From assembly GCA_003222975.1 (NCBI GenBank), contig QHXN01000014.1:29642-93641 (forward strand): DNA of 64,000 nucleotides, in the 5' to 3' direction. A program made the translations under genes and the position numbers. How positions within the stretch are numbered: the first letter of the stretch is position 1; each line of letters begins with the position of its first letter. The notes beneath the pieces were generated by a model. It ran no database searches and had not been told where the DNA came from. It saw only the letters and a program-made list of their open reading frames with translations. Below are positions 51,281 to 61,276 of this stretch, piece by piece. The stretch is from Acidobacteriota bacterium. GTDB taxonomy: Bacteria > Acidobacteriota > Blastocatellia > Pyrinomonadales > Pyrinomonadaceae.

Positions 51281-52630
51281 ATGCAGGCTGAAGCCAAGTC
51301 AACAAAACTTCCCTTTGATTTACCTGATGGTTGGTCAGAGGAGCAATTGAATACTCTCGCCGATATTAATCCTGAGTCGCTTGGCGGAGGAACATCAGCG
51401 TCATTTGAGTTTCGCTATATTGATATTTCGCCCGTTGAGCACGGTGTCATCAATTGGGATGATGTTACTACTCAGACTTTCGCGGATGCGCCGAGTAGAG
51501 CAAGAAGGGTTGTGCGCCCGAAAGATACTCTTCTGTGTACAGTAAGACCTGCCTTGCAAGCGCATACATTTGCTTACTGGCAAGATAAGGATGGATTCAT
51601 TTGCTCCACTGGCTTCGCAGTGATACGCGCTAAAAATCAGAATGAGCCGCGCTACTTATATCACCAGATTTTCAGTGACTATGTTGCAGGTCAGATTCGG
51701 CGTCTTGAAATAGGCTCAAGCTATCCCGCAATAAACGAAAATGATGTCAGGTCTTTGGTTCTTGTTGTCGCGCCGCCACCTGAACAGCGCCGCATCGCCG
51801 AAGTGCTCGATGCTGTTGGCGCGGCGATTCAACGCACCGACGCGCTCATCAACAAGCTCAAGTGGATGAAGGCGGGGCTGCTGCACGACCTGCTGACGCG
51901 CGGACTCGACCGTGACGGCAAGCTGCGCGACCACGTCCGAAATCCTGAGCAGTTCAAGGACTCGCCGCTTGGATTGATTCCGAAGGAGTGGGATGTTTGT
52001 ACCTTAGAACAGTTGACAGAATCAGCAGTTGATGGCCCGTTTGGGTCGAATCTTAAAACAGAACATTATATTAATCGGCCTGAAGTGCGGGTCGTTCGTT
52101 TACAGAATATAGAGGTCGGGTATTTCAATGAGACAGACGAAGCTTACGTTTCGTATTCTCATGCTGATAAGCTTAAACGTTATGCTGTAGTAGCTGGTGA
52201 TTTGCTCATTGCCTCGCTTGGTGATGATAGACATCCCCTTGCCCGTGCTTGCTTGTACCCGTCAACCGGTCAACCGGCCATCGTTAAGGCCGATTGCTTT
52301 AGATTCCGCCTCAAATCTTCTTTAGCATTACATGCCTACGTTATGCACATGCTGAATTGTCCATCAACGCGAGGTGACATTAATCAGCGAGGTCAGGGTG
52401 TTACTCGTGACCGGGTAAATTTAACTTCTCTCAAACAAGTTCGACTGACAAAACCCTCCGTCTTAGAGCAGGGTTACATTGTTGATGCCCTTGCTGCCCA
52501 CGATGCACGCATTCGTTGCGAAGAAGCTAAGCGCGACAAGCTCATCCTAATCAAGAAAGGCTTGATGCACGACCTTCTAACCGGGCGCGTGCGCGTGCCC
52601 GTCACGAAGTCGGAGGTGGTCGCGGTATGA
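51281..52630 (+). CDS. hsdS: Type I restriction-modification specificity subunit HsdS
   Basis: About 449 aa. The ORF starts with a GTG at 51275, but the ATG at 51281 has AGGTG upstream. It has two target-recognition domains, residues about 10-170 and about 225-395, each followed by a conserved helical segment: PPPEQRRIAEVLDAVGAAIQRTDALINKLKWMKAGLLHDLLTRG and VLEQGYIVDALAAHDARIRCEEAKRDKLILIKKGLMHDLLTGRV. It decides the DNA sequence recognised. The two TRD stretches (about 51300-51780 and 51990-52480) are visibly richer in A and T than the conserved segment between them, consistent with TRD exchange. It ends overlapping the next gene by four bases. Confidence 0.92.
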   Translation: MQAEAKSTKLPFDLPDGWSEEQLNTLADINPESLGGGTSASFEFRYIDISPVEHGVINWDDVTTQTFADAPSRARRVVRPKDTLLCTVRPALQAHTFAYWQDKDGFICSTGFAVIRAKNQNEPRYLYHQIFSDYVAGQIRRLEIGSSYPAINENDVRSLVLVVAPPPEQRRIAEVLDAVGAAIQRTDALINKLKWMKAGLLHDLLTRGLDRDGKLRDHVRNPEQFKDSPLGLIPKEWDVCTLEQLTESAVDGPFGSNLKTEHYINRPEVRVVRLQNIEVGYFNETDEAYVSYSHADKLKRYAVVAGDLLIASLGDDRHPLARACLYPSTGQPAIVKADCFRFRLKSSLALHAYVMHMLNCPSTRGDINQRGQGVTRDRVNLTSLKQVRLTKPSVLEQGYIVDALAAHDARIRCEEAKRDKLILIKKGLMHDLLTGRVRVPVTKSEVVAV

Positions 52631-53208
52631 GCCTGCCCTTCGACATGCCCGCGGGACTCACGCCCGAAGCCCGGCGCGAACTCGAACGCTGGGACGAAGA
52701 GCGTCGAGGACTCGTCGCCGAAATCAAAAGAATCCCGCTGCGCATTCTCGTCTGGGGGCCAAGCCCCGCTTCGCCCGGCCCCGTCGCCTTCAAGCGCGTG
52801 CAAATCCGCGACGCCCTGGTCGCCGAAGGCTTCCTCGCCGTGTTCAGCGAGATATGGGCGGGTGCCGCGCCCGGCCTGTCGCAGAAAACCAACGAGCTGA
52901 CGCAGGCGCTGACCGCCCACCTGATTATCATTCTCATCGAAGGCTCCCCCGGCGCTCTCGCCGAGATGCACGATTTCAGCAGCCGCCAAGACGTAGCCCG
53001 CAAGATGCTCGTCATGTGCCCGCGCAGGTACAGCGACGGCTACAGCATCAAAGGCGCGGGTGCTATCCTGAGCGTCGCCTTCGGCAATCTCGACTTGTAC
53101 GAAGACGGCGAGATCGAAAACTGTAACGTGCTGACGCGCGCGCTGGCCCGCGCCGTCGCGCTACGCGAAGCCGCGGCACACAGAGAGCTACGGGACATCT
53201 TGCATTGA
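52627..53208 (+). CDS. Small accessory protein of the type I RM operon, unknown function
   Basis: A 193-aa cytoplasmic protein whose start overlaps the end of hsdS (ATGA) and whose end overlaps hsdR (TTGA). It has an alpha/beta look: LRILVWGPSPASPGPVAFKRVQIRDALVAEGF near the start, then AHLIIILIEGSPGALAEMHDF. The latter resembles the ligand-binding loop of SLOG or nucleoside 2-deoxyribosyltransferase-like domains, which often read EG-PG-xxAE. I do not know a name for it. Translational coupling with hsdS and hsdR suggests an integral part of this RM operon, perhaps as a nucleotide sensor or effector, but that is inference. Confidence 0.65.
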   Translation: MSLPFDMPAGLTPEARRELERWDEERRGLVAEIKRIPLRILVWGPSPASPGPVAFKRVQIRDALVAEGFLAVFSEIWAGAAPGLSQKTNELTQALTAHLIIILIEGSPGALAEMHDFSSRQDVARKMLVMCPRRYSDGYSIKGAGAILSVAFGNLDLYEDGEIENCNVLTRALARAVALREAAAHRELRDILH

Positions 53209-56200
53209 ACCAACTGGAAGCACTCGCCAAAGAGCCGCCGACACTTGAGGAGTGGCAACGCGCCGAGGCCGTTGTCAATCCGCAGTCGTCGTTCGTGCTC
53301 TGGGCGGTCAAGACGCAGTTCTGCACGCGCAGGTCAGACTTCCGCCGACACTTCGGCGACCAGCTCCCGATTGACTCGCTCCTCGGCAAGCTCGAACTGC
53401 AAGGCTTCGTCCAGCCGGACGGCGCAGACTACGCCCTGACTGCCGCCGGAGATGAAGTTGTCGCCCGCCTCGGCGAGCCGGAGATTTCCCGTTACGCCGA
53501 CCTCAAGCGCGAGGCCGCCAGCGTCGCCCAACGCTTTGACGCGGCGGACGTGACCCAGCCGGAGATCGTCGAGGACGACCCCGCCTCCAACGAGTACACG
53601 CTCGTCGAGCGCCCGCTCATCGGGCAGTTGGAAGGTCTCGGCTGGTCGTACCTTGAGGGCGACAGGTTCGTGCCGGAACTCACCGAGCGCGAAAGCTTCC
53701 GCGACGTGCTTTTGCCGAGCCGCCTGCGCGCCGCCTTGCGCCGCGTCAACCTCGACGAGAACGGACACGAATGGCTGGACGACGCGCGCATCACGCAAGC
53801 CGTCACCGACCTACAGCGGCTCGAAGGCTTCAAGTTGATAGAACGAAACGAGGCCGCGACCCGGCTCATTAACAGAGGCACGGACGTTGAAGGCACGCCC
53901 GAACGCGACGAGGGGCGACCGCGCCGCGTGCAGTTCGTTGACTTCGACCGCCCGGAGCGCAACGACTACCTGGCCGTCAATCAGTTCCGCGTTGACACGC
54001 CCGGCGGCCAGCGCCACATCGTCGCCGACCTCGTCCTCTTCGTGAACGGCATCCCGCTCGTCGTCGTCGAGTGCAAAAGCCCCGCCCTGACGAACCCGAC
54101 CGAGGAGGCCATCACCCAACTCCGCCGCTACAGCAACCAACGCACGCGCGCCGCCGGCAGCGCGGTCATGGGCGAGGAGACGACGGAAGGCGCGGAGAAC
54201 CTTTTCTATTACAACCAACTCCTCGTCGCCACCTGCTTCTTCGAGGCGCGCGTCGGGAGCGTCAGCGCCTCATACGAACACTTCCTTGAGTGGAAAGACA
54301 CTTACCCGCTCCGCGCATCGGAGGTCGCCGAGAAGCTGGGCGTGAAGCATCTGAGCAGCCAGCAGACGCTCGCCGCCGGCATGCTGCGCCCCGAACACCT
54401 GCTCGACATCGTCCGCAACTTCACACTCTTTCAGGAATCAGGCGGCAAGCGCATCAAGATCATTCCGCGCTACACGCAGTTCAGGGCGGTGCGCAAGGCC
54501 GTCGAATGCCTGACGACCGGCAAGACCCGGCGCGAAGACGGCGCGCGCGACCAGCGCGGCGGTATCATCTGGCACACGCAAGGCTCCGGCAAGTCTCTGA
54601 CGATGGTCTTCCTCATCCGCAAGATGCGCCGGATCAAAAAGCTGCGAAACTTCAAGATCGTCATCGTCACCGACCGCCGGGACTTACAAGAACAACTCAG
54701 CGACACCGCCGTGCTGACTGGCGAGACGCCTCTCGTCCCGGACGGCATCCCGGCGCTCAAACGCGAACTGCGCGAAGACAGCCCCGACATCGTCTTCGCG
54801 ATGATTCAGAAGCTGCGCCCCGAAGACGAGGCCGCGCGCCGCGAAGACGGGGCCGCCGAAGAAGAGCCGGAGGTCGAAGACTTAGGCGACAACCCCTCCG
54901 AGTCCATCCTCTTGCTCATAGACGAGGCGCACCGTTCACACGCGAGCAAGCTCCACGCCGCACTCATGAAAGCACTCCCAAACGCGGCGAAGATCGGCTT
55001 CACCGGCACACCGATCCTCATGGGCGAGCGCAAGCTCACCGAAGAGATTTTCGGGCCGTTCCTCGACCGCTACACCATCAAGCAGTCTGAGATGGATCAG
55101 GCCACAGTCCCGATTCTCTACGAGGGGCGGCGCGTCGAAGGCCAAGTCGTTGACGAGCAGAGCCTCGACTTCTACTTCGAGAGTGACTTCCGCGACCGCA
55201 CGCCGCAAGAGCGCGCCGCGATCAAGCGCCGGTTCGCCAACCAGCCGGAAGTGGCGAAGGCGCTCAAGCTGATCGCGGCCAAGGCCGACGACATGCTCCG
55301 CCACTACGTCAGCGTCGTGCTGCCGGAAGGATTGAAGGCGCAAGTCGTTTCATCCGACCGCGAGGCGGCGGTACGCTATCAGCAGGCGCTCATCCACGCG
55401 AAAGAGAGTCTGCTCGCCGAACTGGGAGGGGTTGACCCGGCGCTGCTCGAAGAAAACGACGGAAACGGCGAGCGCCTTGACGACAAGACGAAATTCCTGA
55501 TGCGCGCCTACCGGTATTCCCCGACCATCGAACGTCTGGAGTTCGGCGCCGTCATCTCCGGCACGAATAACGACCCGGAGAATTATCGCCGATGGAATAA
55601 CGCCGAATCTCATCAACGAATCATTTCGCGTTTCAAACGCGACCTCGTCAACAAAGACCCGTCTAAACAGGACGCCCTCGCCTTTCTCTGCGTCGCCAGC
55701 ATGTTAATCACCGGCTTCGACGCGCCGGTCGAAGGAGTGCTCTACCTCGACCGCTCTATGAAGGAACACGAACTCCTGCAAACCATCGCCCGCGTCAACC
55801 GCCCCTTCACGAACAAGACGCACGGCCTCGTGGTGGACTATCACGGCGTCGCGCAGAACCTGAAAGAAGCGCTCGCCGTTTACACCGCCGAGGATGTCGC
55901 GGGCGCACTGAGCAGCATCAGGGACGAGCTTCCGCTCCTGGCAGACCGGCACCGCCGCGCGCGCGCCGTCTTCGAGGCGCGCGACATCAGCGTCGGCGAC
56001 GTACAAGCCTGCGTTGATCTCCTCGCCGACGCGGAAATTCGGGCGGACTTCGTGCTCAAGCTCAAAAAGTTTCTGAAGAGCCTCAACGTCGTGCTGCCGC
56101 GCCCAGAAGCCCTGCCGTACACCGCCGACGCGAAACAGCTCGGCCTCATCAACCGCATCGCCGCGCGGCTCTACCGTGACGAGGAGATAAATCTGACGGG

Positions 56201-56834
56201 CGTCGGCGAAAAAGTACGACGCTTGATAGACGAGTACGTGGAGGCCAAAGGCATCAAAGTTGAAATCCCGCCGGTCTCGATCACAGACCCGGATTTCGAG
56301 CGCGCAGTTGATGACCACGATTCAGACCGCTCCAAAGCCTCAGAGATGGAACACGCCGCGCGCTATTACATTTCAAAGCACTACCAAGAAGACCCTGTTT
56401 TCTATAAGAAGCTCAGCGAGCGTCTACAGGAGATTCTTCGACAATTCGCGGACAACTGGGCGGCGCGCATCGAAGCGCTGCGCGAATTCACGCGCGAGAT
56501 TGCGCGGGGACGGCCTCCGAACGAGTTCGGCTTAGACCTCAAGCTGGAGGCCCGTTTCTACGACATTATTATTGAAGAGGCGGGCAAGGAGGGTGGGCTA
56601 ACCTATGCGCGGCGTGCGGAATTCGCAAAGCTGACCCTCGGACTTGTCGAACTCATCCGACGCCACCTGAGGCGCGTGGATTTCTGGCGCACTCCTTTTA
56701 ATCGTGAGGTGTTACAACAGGAGGTCGCCCTCTTGCTTGACTCCTACAGGGCGATCCCGCTCGCCAAGTGCGAGGCCGTCGCCGACCGAATTGTTGAGCT
56801 GGCCCATCAGCTCAGCACCCATCTGAAGGCATGA
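53205..56834 (+). CDS. hsdR: Type I restriction enzyme endonuclease/translocase subunit HsdR
   Basis: A 1209-aa protein starting at a TTG (53205) that overlaps the previous stop. Residues about 1-100 form an extra N-terminal segment (FCTRRSDFRRHFGDQLPID, LLGKLELQGFV) resembling a winged helix; HsdR proteins are usually about 1000-1050 aa. The nuclease domain shows D275 in HIVADLVLF and E289-x-K291 in VVVECKSP. The motor has a Walker A (IIWHTQGSGKSLTMVFLIRK, near 455) and a DEAH box (LLIDEAHRSH, near 571), then the SF2 motifs TGTPI and LITGFDAPVEGVLYLDRSM. It translocates and cuts unmodified DNA in complex with HsdM and HsdS. Confidence 0.95.
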   Translation: MNQLEALAKEPPTLEEWQRAEAVVNPQSSFVLWAVKTQFCTRRSDFRRHFGDQLPIDSLLGKLELQGFVQPDGADYALTAAGDEVVARLGEPEISRYADLKREAASVAQRFDAADVTQPEIVEDDPASNEYTLVERPLIGQLEGLGWSYLEGDRFVPELTERESFRDVLLPSRLRAALRRVNLDENGHEWLDDARITQAVTDLQRLEGFKLIERNEAATRLINRGTDVEGTPERDEGRPRRVQFVDFDRPERNDYLAVNQFRVDTPGGQRHIVADLVLFVNGIPLVVVECKSPALTNPTEEAITQLRRYSNQRTRAAGSAVMGEETTEGAENLFYYNQLLVATCFFEARVGSVSASYEHFLEWKDTYPLRASEVAEKLGVKHLSSQQTLAAGMLRPEHLLDIVRNFTLFQESGGKRIKIIPRYTQFRAVRKAVECLTTGKTRREDGARDQRGGIIWHTQGSGKSLTMVFLIRKMRRIKKLRNFKIVIVTDRRDLQEQLSDTAVLTGETPLVPDGIPALKRELREDSPDIVFAMIQKLRPEDEAARREDGAAEEEPEVEDLGDNPSESILLLIDEAHRSHASKLHAALMKALPNAAKIGFTGTPILMGERKLTEEIFGPFLDRYTIKQSEMDQATVPILYEGRRVEGQVVDEQSLDFYFESDFRDRTPQERAAIKRRFANQPEVAKALKLIAAKADDMLRHYVSVVLPEGLKAQVVSSDREAAVRYQQALIHAKESLLAELGGVDPALLEENDGNGERLDDKTKFLMRAYRYSPTIERLEFGAVISGTNNDPENYRRWNNAESHQRIISRFKRDLVNKDPSKQDALAFLCVASMLITGFDAPVEGVLYLDRSMKEHELLQTIARVNRPFTNKTHGLVVDYHGVAQNLKEALAVYTAEDVAGALSSIRDELPLLADRHRRARAVFEARDISVGDVQACVDLLADAEIRADFVLKLKKFLKSLNVVLPRPEALPYTADAKQLGLINRIAARLYRDEEINLTGVGEKVRRLIDEYVEAKGIKVEIPPVSITDPDFERAVDDHDSDRSKASEMEHAARYYISKHYQEDPVFYKKLSERLQEILRQFADNWAARIEALREFTREIARGRPPNEFGLDLKLEARFYDIIIEEAGKEGGLTYARRAEFAKLTLGLVELIRRHLRRVDFWRTPFNREVLQQEVALLLDSYRAIPLAKCEAVADRIVELAHQLSTHLKA

Positions 56835-57535
56835 ATGAGCAAATGCACATTGGCGATCTCGTCTTCGCCGTGCGCCGGAGCGCGCGGCGTAAGACTATCG
56901 GCATAACCGTTGACCGTGACGGATCGCTCATTCTGCGCGCCCCCGTTGAGTGTCCGTCGGAGCAGCTTGAACGAGTCGCCAGAGAAAAACTGCTCTGGAC
57001 ATACACCAGGCTTGCCGAAAAGAAGCTACTCTTTCGACCAACTCGCCCGAAAAAGTTCATTGACGGGGAAGGCTTCTACTACCTCGGTGAGAGCTACCGT
57101 TTGTTGCTGATTGATCAGCAGTCAGGCGGGCATAGAACCGTACCTCTAAAGCTGCAAGATGATTGGTTCATGCTATGCCGCAACGAGCGTCCGCGGGCCG
57201 AGCAACACTTTATAACTTGGTACACCCGCCAAGCCCGCGGCTGGCTCAGAACGCGCGTCACACGTTTTGCCGCCCGCGTTGACGTTCAACCGCGAGCCAT
57301 AGATGTGCGCCGCGTCGGTTTCCGCTGGGGGTCATGCAGCCCTACGGGACAACTCAACTTCCACTGGCGCACAATTCTCTTGCCGCCGGAGATAATCGAC
57401 TACCTTGTCGTCCATGAGTTAGTCCACCTACGCGAGCCACGTCATAGCCTTGAATTCTGGCGTCGCGTCGAACGCGCTATCCCTGACTACCTACAGCGGA
57501 AAAATTGGCTCTCCGAGAATGGAGGCCGGATGTAA
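56831..57535 (+). CDS. YgjP-like (DUF45) metallopeptidase linked to type I RM
   Basis: A 234-aa protein of the YgjP/WLM-type zinc metallopeptidase family. The zinc motif is LVVHELVHLREPRHSLEFW (HELxH, then a third His ligand). Upstream, DVRRVGFRWGSCSPTGQLNFHWRTILLP is the family hallmark preceding the motif. It overlaps the hsdR stop by four bases, so it is the last gene of the operon. DUF45 proteins often follow type I RM genes; the substrate is unknown but may be HsdR turnover or quality control. It is cytoplasmic, with no signal peptide. Confidence 0.88.
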   Translation: MNEQMHIGDLVFAVRRSARRKTIGITVDRDGSLILRAPVECPSEQLERVAREKLLWTYTRLAEKKLLFRPTRPKKFIDGEGFYYLGESYRLLLIDQQSGGHRTVPLKLQDDWFMLCRNERPRAEQHFITWYTRQARGWLRTRVTRFAARVDVQPRAIDVRRVGFRWGSCSPTGQLNFHWRTILLPPEIIDYLVVHELVHLREPRHSLEFWRRVERAIPDYLQRKNWLSENGGRM

Positions 57536-57628
57536 TTTGTTTATTGATGGCGTCCCTGCGCTCGTCGGAACTCCGGCCCATTTGCTAGAGCACCTCTCTC
57601 AACTGACGCATTCAGATACGCACGTGCA

Positions 57629-57889
57629 TTATCCTATGAAATCTGCCAGAGAGTCGTTAAATGCCTGTCGTCTGACTCGCTCCTGCTTGCTCGGAATCTT
57701 CAAAATCTTTTCGTAATGGCAGACCAGACAGCGCGACCTCCCACAGCCCCGCGCTTTCTGTTTTCTAAAACGCCCGGCCTGTAAGTCACAGGCACAATTG
57801 ACCACTCGTCCAGGCCACCCGTGAATCTCCCGCAGGTGCTCCCTGTGCCGACGCCGGGTCAACTCACGCTCAGAATGATAACGCCGCAC
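57629..57889 (-). CDS. Small Cys-rich basic protein
   Basis: The ORF track gives 57629-58009 with an ATG inside the upstream gene; a GTG at 57889 preceded by GGGAG ten bases upstream is a better start and makes an 86-aa protein. It reads RRYHSERELTRRRHREHLREIHGW, then VVNCACDLQAGRFRKQKARGCGRSRCLVCHYEK. The Cys/His spacing suggests a small zinc-binding protein, of a layout I have seen in other bacterial genomes without a function. The high Arg content fits nucleic-acid binding. It directly follows the SWIM-domain gene (41 bases). Confidence 0.55.
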   Translation of the reverse strand: MRRYHSERELTRRRHREHLREIHGWPGRVVNCACDLQAGRFRKQKARGCGRSRCLVCHYEKILKIPSKQERVRRQAFNDSLADFIG

Positions 57890-57930
57890 GGCTATGAATC
57901 TCCCTTCAACAACATCGCTTGCCGCCGGGC

Positions 57931-59781
57931 TTACAACCTCGCCAACTGAGCTTGCAGCGCGGGTCGCCGCTTGTATTGCTCTTTCAATTCCCGCAAATAC
58001 TTTTGCCACTCGCTCGTGCGCCCTGACTTCGCGTAAGCGGCCTTGGCGCGCTTGAGCCAGCCGGCGGCAGCCGGATAAAGATTACTTTTCGTCTGCACGA
58101 TCAAATCTTCGGCCTGTTTGATGCTGGCGCGAATGACCCATTCCGGGCGGTGCGCGATGAGCGCCTCCGCTACCGTCTCCATGACTGTGTGGTAAGCGTC
58201 CTTTTGATCGGCGACTTTGATGGCCGCGTCCCATTCCTGCTCGAACAGCAGCACTTCGGCGAGCGGTTGTTTGTCGTAAAACTTCTCCAAAGTCGCCATC
58301 ACCGCAGATTTCAGCCGGCCCCAGCGCGCCCCCGCCAGTCGCTTGATCGTTTGATAAGTGGTGAGTGACGGGCGCTCGGAAAACGCCGCACGCCACGCTT
58401 CGAGTGCCTGCGGCCCGCGCCCCTGCGTTTCTTCGACGGGGCCGAGCCATTCGCCGAGCGCGGCTTTCCGCCCGGCGAGTTTGAGACCGCGTTCGCCGAC
58501 CCTGATCGCTTCGTCGAGGTGACCCGATTCGCGGAAGTGTTGCGCCAACAGCAAAGCCTCGTCGGCGACCGTCAGATGTTTAAGACTATACGAGACGGCT
58601 TCCGGCAGGCGACCAAGTCCGCACAGCTTTAAGGCATAGCGCAGGTGCTCGCCCTCCTTAACACACAGCGTAAGGTAGTCGTCGGTACGCCCTTGTCGCT
58701 CCAGTACGTTGAGCTTGGCGCGCGTCAAGGCTTGCTCCGTGCCGTCGTGCGACCACGGCGCGCCGAACTGATCGAAGTAATCATCCTCAAACTCCGACTC
58801 GTCCTCACTCCCTAACTCGTCTTCATCCTCATCGTCCCACTCACCTTCGTCTTCATCTTCTTCAACAGCGTGCCCCGTTGAATTCTCGCGCGGCGCTTCA
58901 TCCCAGCCACGTTCGGCAGCAGCGATGGCGACGCTCAATCCCTCCACCCCGTAGTCGCTGAGTTTGTCGTGCAGCTCATCCAGATCGCTGGCGAGGTCTT
59001 CGCGCTCATCCTCGTTCAAATCGAGACTCAAAATGACTTCGGCCAAAGTTTCACCGACGCCTGAAAAGAAATCGCCCAGTTCGCCGTTCGAGTCGTCAAT
59101 GTAGTCAAAGCCGTCGTAACTCTCCTGAATCAACGTCAGCAAAATCTGTAAGGCGGATTCGGCATCACCGGCATTAATGAACTCAATCGCGCTTCGCCGC
59201 ACGCCGTCCAGCTCCCCGACCATACCCCGGACGTGCCAGTAAGCCTCCGACATGCGCATGTGATCGAGGCTGTGCATAATGGCGCGCACGCGCCGCTGGT
59301 AGACCGCCGTGTCCACTTGTTTACGTTTGGCCGTTTTAGACTTTGCTTTGCCGGACGCGGCTGGCAAAGTGAGCGCCGCTTCGACCCAATCGTACAGGTC
59401 CGGCTGTTCGCGCAGCAGCTTCGTCACGAGCGCCAGCAACTGCTCGCGCGTGAGATCGGACAGAAGTTCTGCCGGCTCTCGACTGACGACAAACTGTTTC
59501 GGCTTCTGCGCGTAGGCCAGGAGCAGGGCGACGATGTGTTTGCAGTATCCGCCGAAATCATACGGGCAAGTGCACGTGGCCGTGCGAATGCCACCGCCGT
59601 CCAACTCGACGCGCACTTTGTAGAAAGGCGACTCGTTGCCTTCACACTCGCCGCTTAAAGTGTGGCCCCGTATGGCGGCGTTCGAGATCGCGCCGCTGCG
59701 ATAAAGCTCCCGGCCACGCTGAAAGCTCTTGTCGTTTGTGCCCGCGCGAATCACAGCTTCCGTCAGTTTGGCAATGGTCAT
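57931..59781 (-). CDS. SWIM zinc-finger domain protein
   Basis: A 616-aa cytoplasmic protein. The SWIM zinc finger is near residues 70-90: [25 protein letters not shown] (CxCx..CxH). The N-terminus ([31 protein letters not shown]) also fits SWIM-domain proteins. A highly acidic segment runs from about residue 310 ([16 protein letters not shown]), and the C-terminal half is helical, TPR-like. SWIM proteins of this kind are thought to bind DNA or protein and occur in varied, often defence-adjacent, contexts. It is divergent from the pRiA4b-type gene by 137 bases. The function is unknown. Confidence 0.85.
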   Translation of the reverse strand: MTIAKLTEAVIRAGTNDKSFQRGRELYRSGAISNAAIRGHTLSGECEGNESPFYKVRVELDGGGIRTATCTCPYDFGGYCKHIVALLLAYAQKPKQFVVSREPAELLSDLTREQLLALVTKLLREQPDLYDWVEAALTLPAASGKAKSKTAKRKQVDTAVYQRRVRAIMHSLDHMRMSEAYWHVRGMVGELDGVRRSAIEFINAGDAESALQILLTLIQESYDGFDYIDDSNGELGDFFSGVGETLAEVILSLDLNEDEREDLASDLDELHDKLSDYGVEGLSVAIAAAERGWDEAPRENSTGHAVEEDEDEGEWDDEDEDELGSEDESEFEDDYFDQFGAPWSHDGTEQALTRAKLNVLERQGRTDDYLTLCVKEGEHLRYALKLCGLGRLPEAVSYSLKHLTVADEALLLAQHFRESGHLDEAIRVGERGLKLAGRKAALGEWLGPVEETQGRGPQALEAWRAAFSERPSLTTYQTIKRLAGARWGRLKSAVMATLEKFYDKQPLAEVLLFEQEWDAAIKVADQKDAYHTVMETVAEALIAHRPEWVIRASIKQAEDLIVQTKSNLYPAAAGWLKRAKAAYAKSGRTSEWQKYLRELKEQYKRRPALQAQLARL

Positions 59782-59918
59782 AACATCTACTTTCTAACGC
59801 CTGCCCAGCTCCCGCTCTCTTTTCGGGTATAGAGGTTTGACATCCGAAGGTAAGTTTCAAAGAATTCAGACGGCTCTATCCTAATGCTTTCAGCTTCGCA
59901 CTGCTACGTCCGCAAGCC

Positions 59919-61172
59919 ATGACTAACAATGTCGCTCTATCGCCTGTCCACCGGCGCGTTCTGCGGAACCAACCCATCAGCGGGCACGAGCCGGGAGCGG
60001 TGTTGCAAGATTTCGCGTCGCTGCTGGACTTCGTCGGGGCGCGTGAGATCGCCGTGAGCGGCAAGCATCAGTTATTGCCGATGTCGCTCTTAGCCGAGTT
60101 GAGCTCTCGCCTGTCGAGAACCAATCAGGTCGGCCTCAAGCGGCCTCAGCAGAAGTCGTACCCGTACATCGACGGCCTTTATCTGCTGCTGCGCGCGAGC
60201 GGCCTCTCGCTGGTGGAGAATCGCGGAAACAAACAATTTCTGTTGCTCGACGACGATGCTTTGCGGTCGTGGCACGGGCTGAACATGACGGAGCGATATT
60301 TCACACTGCTCGGCGCGTGGCTTATTCGCGCGCGCGGGGAGATTCTGGGCGAAGACCGCTACCCCTTCAGCGAACTCAGCCGGTGTCGAGATTTCGTGCA
60401 GCGCATACCGGAAGCGGGGCTGAACGTGGCCGGAGACAAACACACTGAGTCAACGATTCCCTTTCAGCCGGGGCCGCGCAACATCGCGCTGCTGGACCTG
60501 TTCGGACTCATCTCCGTGTGGCAGGGAGAGCCGGAACCGGGCCGGGCGTGGAGCATCGCCCGCATCTTCCGCAGGCCTTTCGGAGACGCGCTCCTTCGTT
60601 TGCTGTCAGACCTGTCGAGCGATGAAGTAATGCTGTGGGAGTTGCGGGGAGACCAGAGTAATGAGGCAGAGTTGTACCATGACTTTCAATCGAGACTCCA
60701 GCCGCTCTTCCCTGAATGGCGCGAGACGCTGACGCCGCCGGAACCCGCGATGAGAGACAGCTTGCACGTCTTCAAGGTCTCACTGGGAAGAGTGTGGCGG
60801 CGCGTTGCGATCCCCGGAGAGATGACGTTGGAGGCACTGAGCGAAGCCATCTTGGATGCCTTCGATTTTGATAACGATCACCTGCACCTCTTCAGGTACA
60901 GAAACCGCTTCGGCCTCTTTGAAGAGGTCAAACACCCTTACACAGAGGAATCGCCCTCGACGGCTGAGGTCAAAATCGGGGAACTGCCGCTCAGACCCGG
61001 CGCAGTGCTGGAATATCTTTTCGATTTCGGGGACAACTGGCTTTTCGAAGCGCGGCTGGAAAGACTTGAGCCGGCGGACCCGAAGATCAGAAAACCGACG
61101 GTGATTGACGGGCGCGGTCAGGCTCTGCCACAGTACCCGAACTTTGATGACGAAGGATGGGATAAGGAATAG
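59919..61172 (+). CDS. Plasmid pRiA4b ORF-3-like protein
   Basis: A 417-aa protein. The C-terminal region (residues about 285-400) is the pRiA4b ORF-3/IS1096-passenger-type domain: HVFKVSLGRVWRRVAIPGEMTLEALSEAILDAFDFDNDHLHLF and AVLEYLFDFGDNWLFEARLERL. The N-terminal 270 residues are helical with no domain that I can name. The domain's role is unknown; it is spread on plasmids and mobile elements. It is divergent from the SWIM gene and convergent with the truncated Cas4-Cas1 gene across a hairpin. Confidence 0.85.
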   Translation: MTNNVALSPVHRRVLRNQPISGHEPGAVLQDFASLLDFVGAREIAVSGKHQLLPMSLLAELSSRLSRTNQVGLKRPQQKSYPYIDGLYLLLRASGLSLVENRGNKQFLLLDDDALRSWHGLNMTERYFTLLGAWLIRARGEILGEDRYPFSELSRCRDFVQRIPEAGLNVAGDKHTESTIPFQPGPRNIALLDLFGLISVWQGEPEPGRAWSIARIFRRPFGDALLRLLSDLSSDEVMLWELRGDQSNEAELYHDFQSRLQPLFPEWRETLTPPEPAMRDSLHVFKVSLGRVWRRVAIPGEMTLEALSEAILDAFDFDNDHLHLFRYRNRFGLFEEVKHPYTEESPSTAEVKIGELPLRPGAVLEYLFDFGDNWLFEARLERLEPADPKIRKPTVIDGRGQALPQYPNFDDEGWDKE

Positions 61173-61276
61173 TCCGACGCAAGCGCGTCTCTTGTTTACA
61201 GAACCGGGAGTGGGCGGGTCGCGTAAGGAACGAAATTCAAATCGGCGTTTCCTTCATCCTTCCTCCTCCGGTTAGG

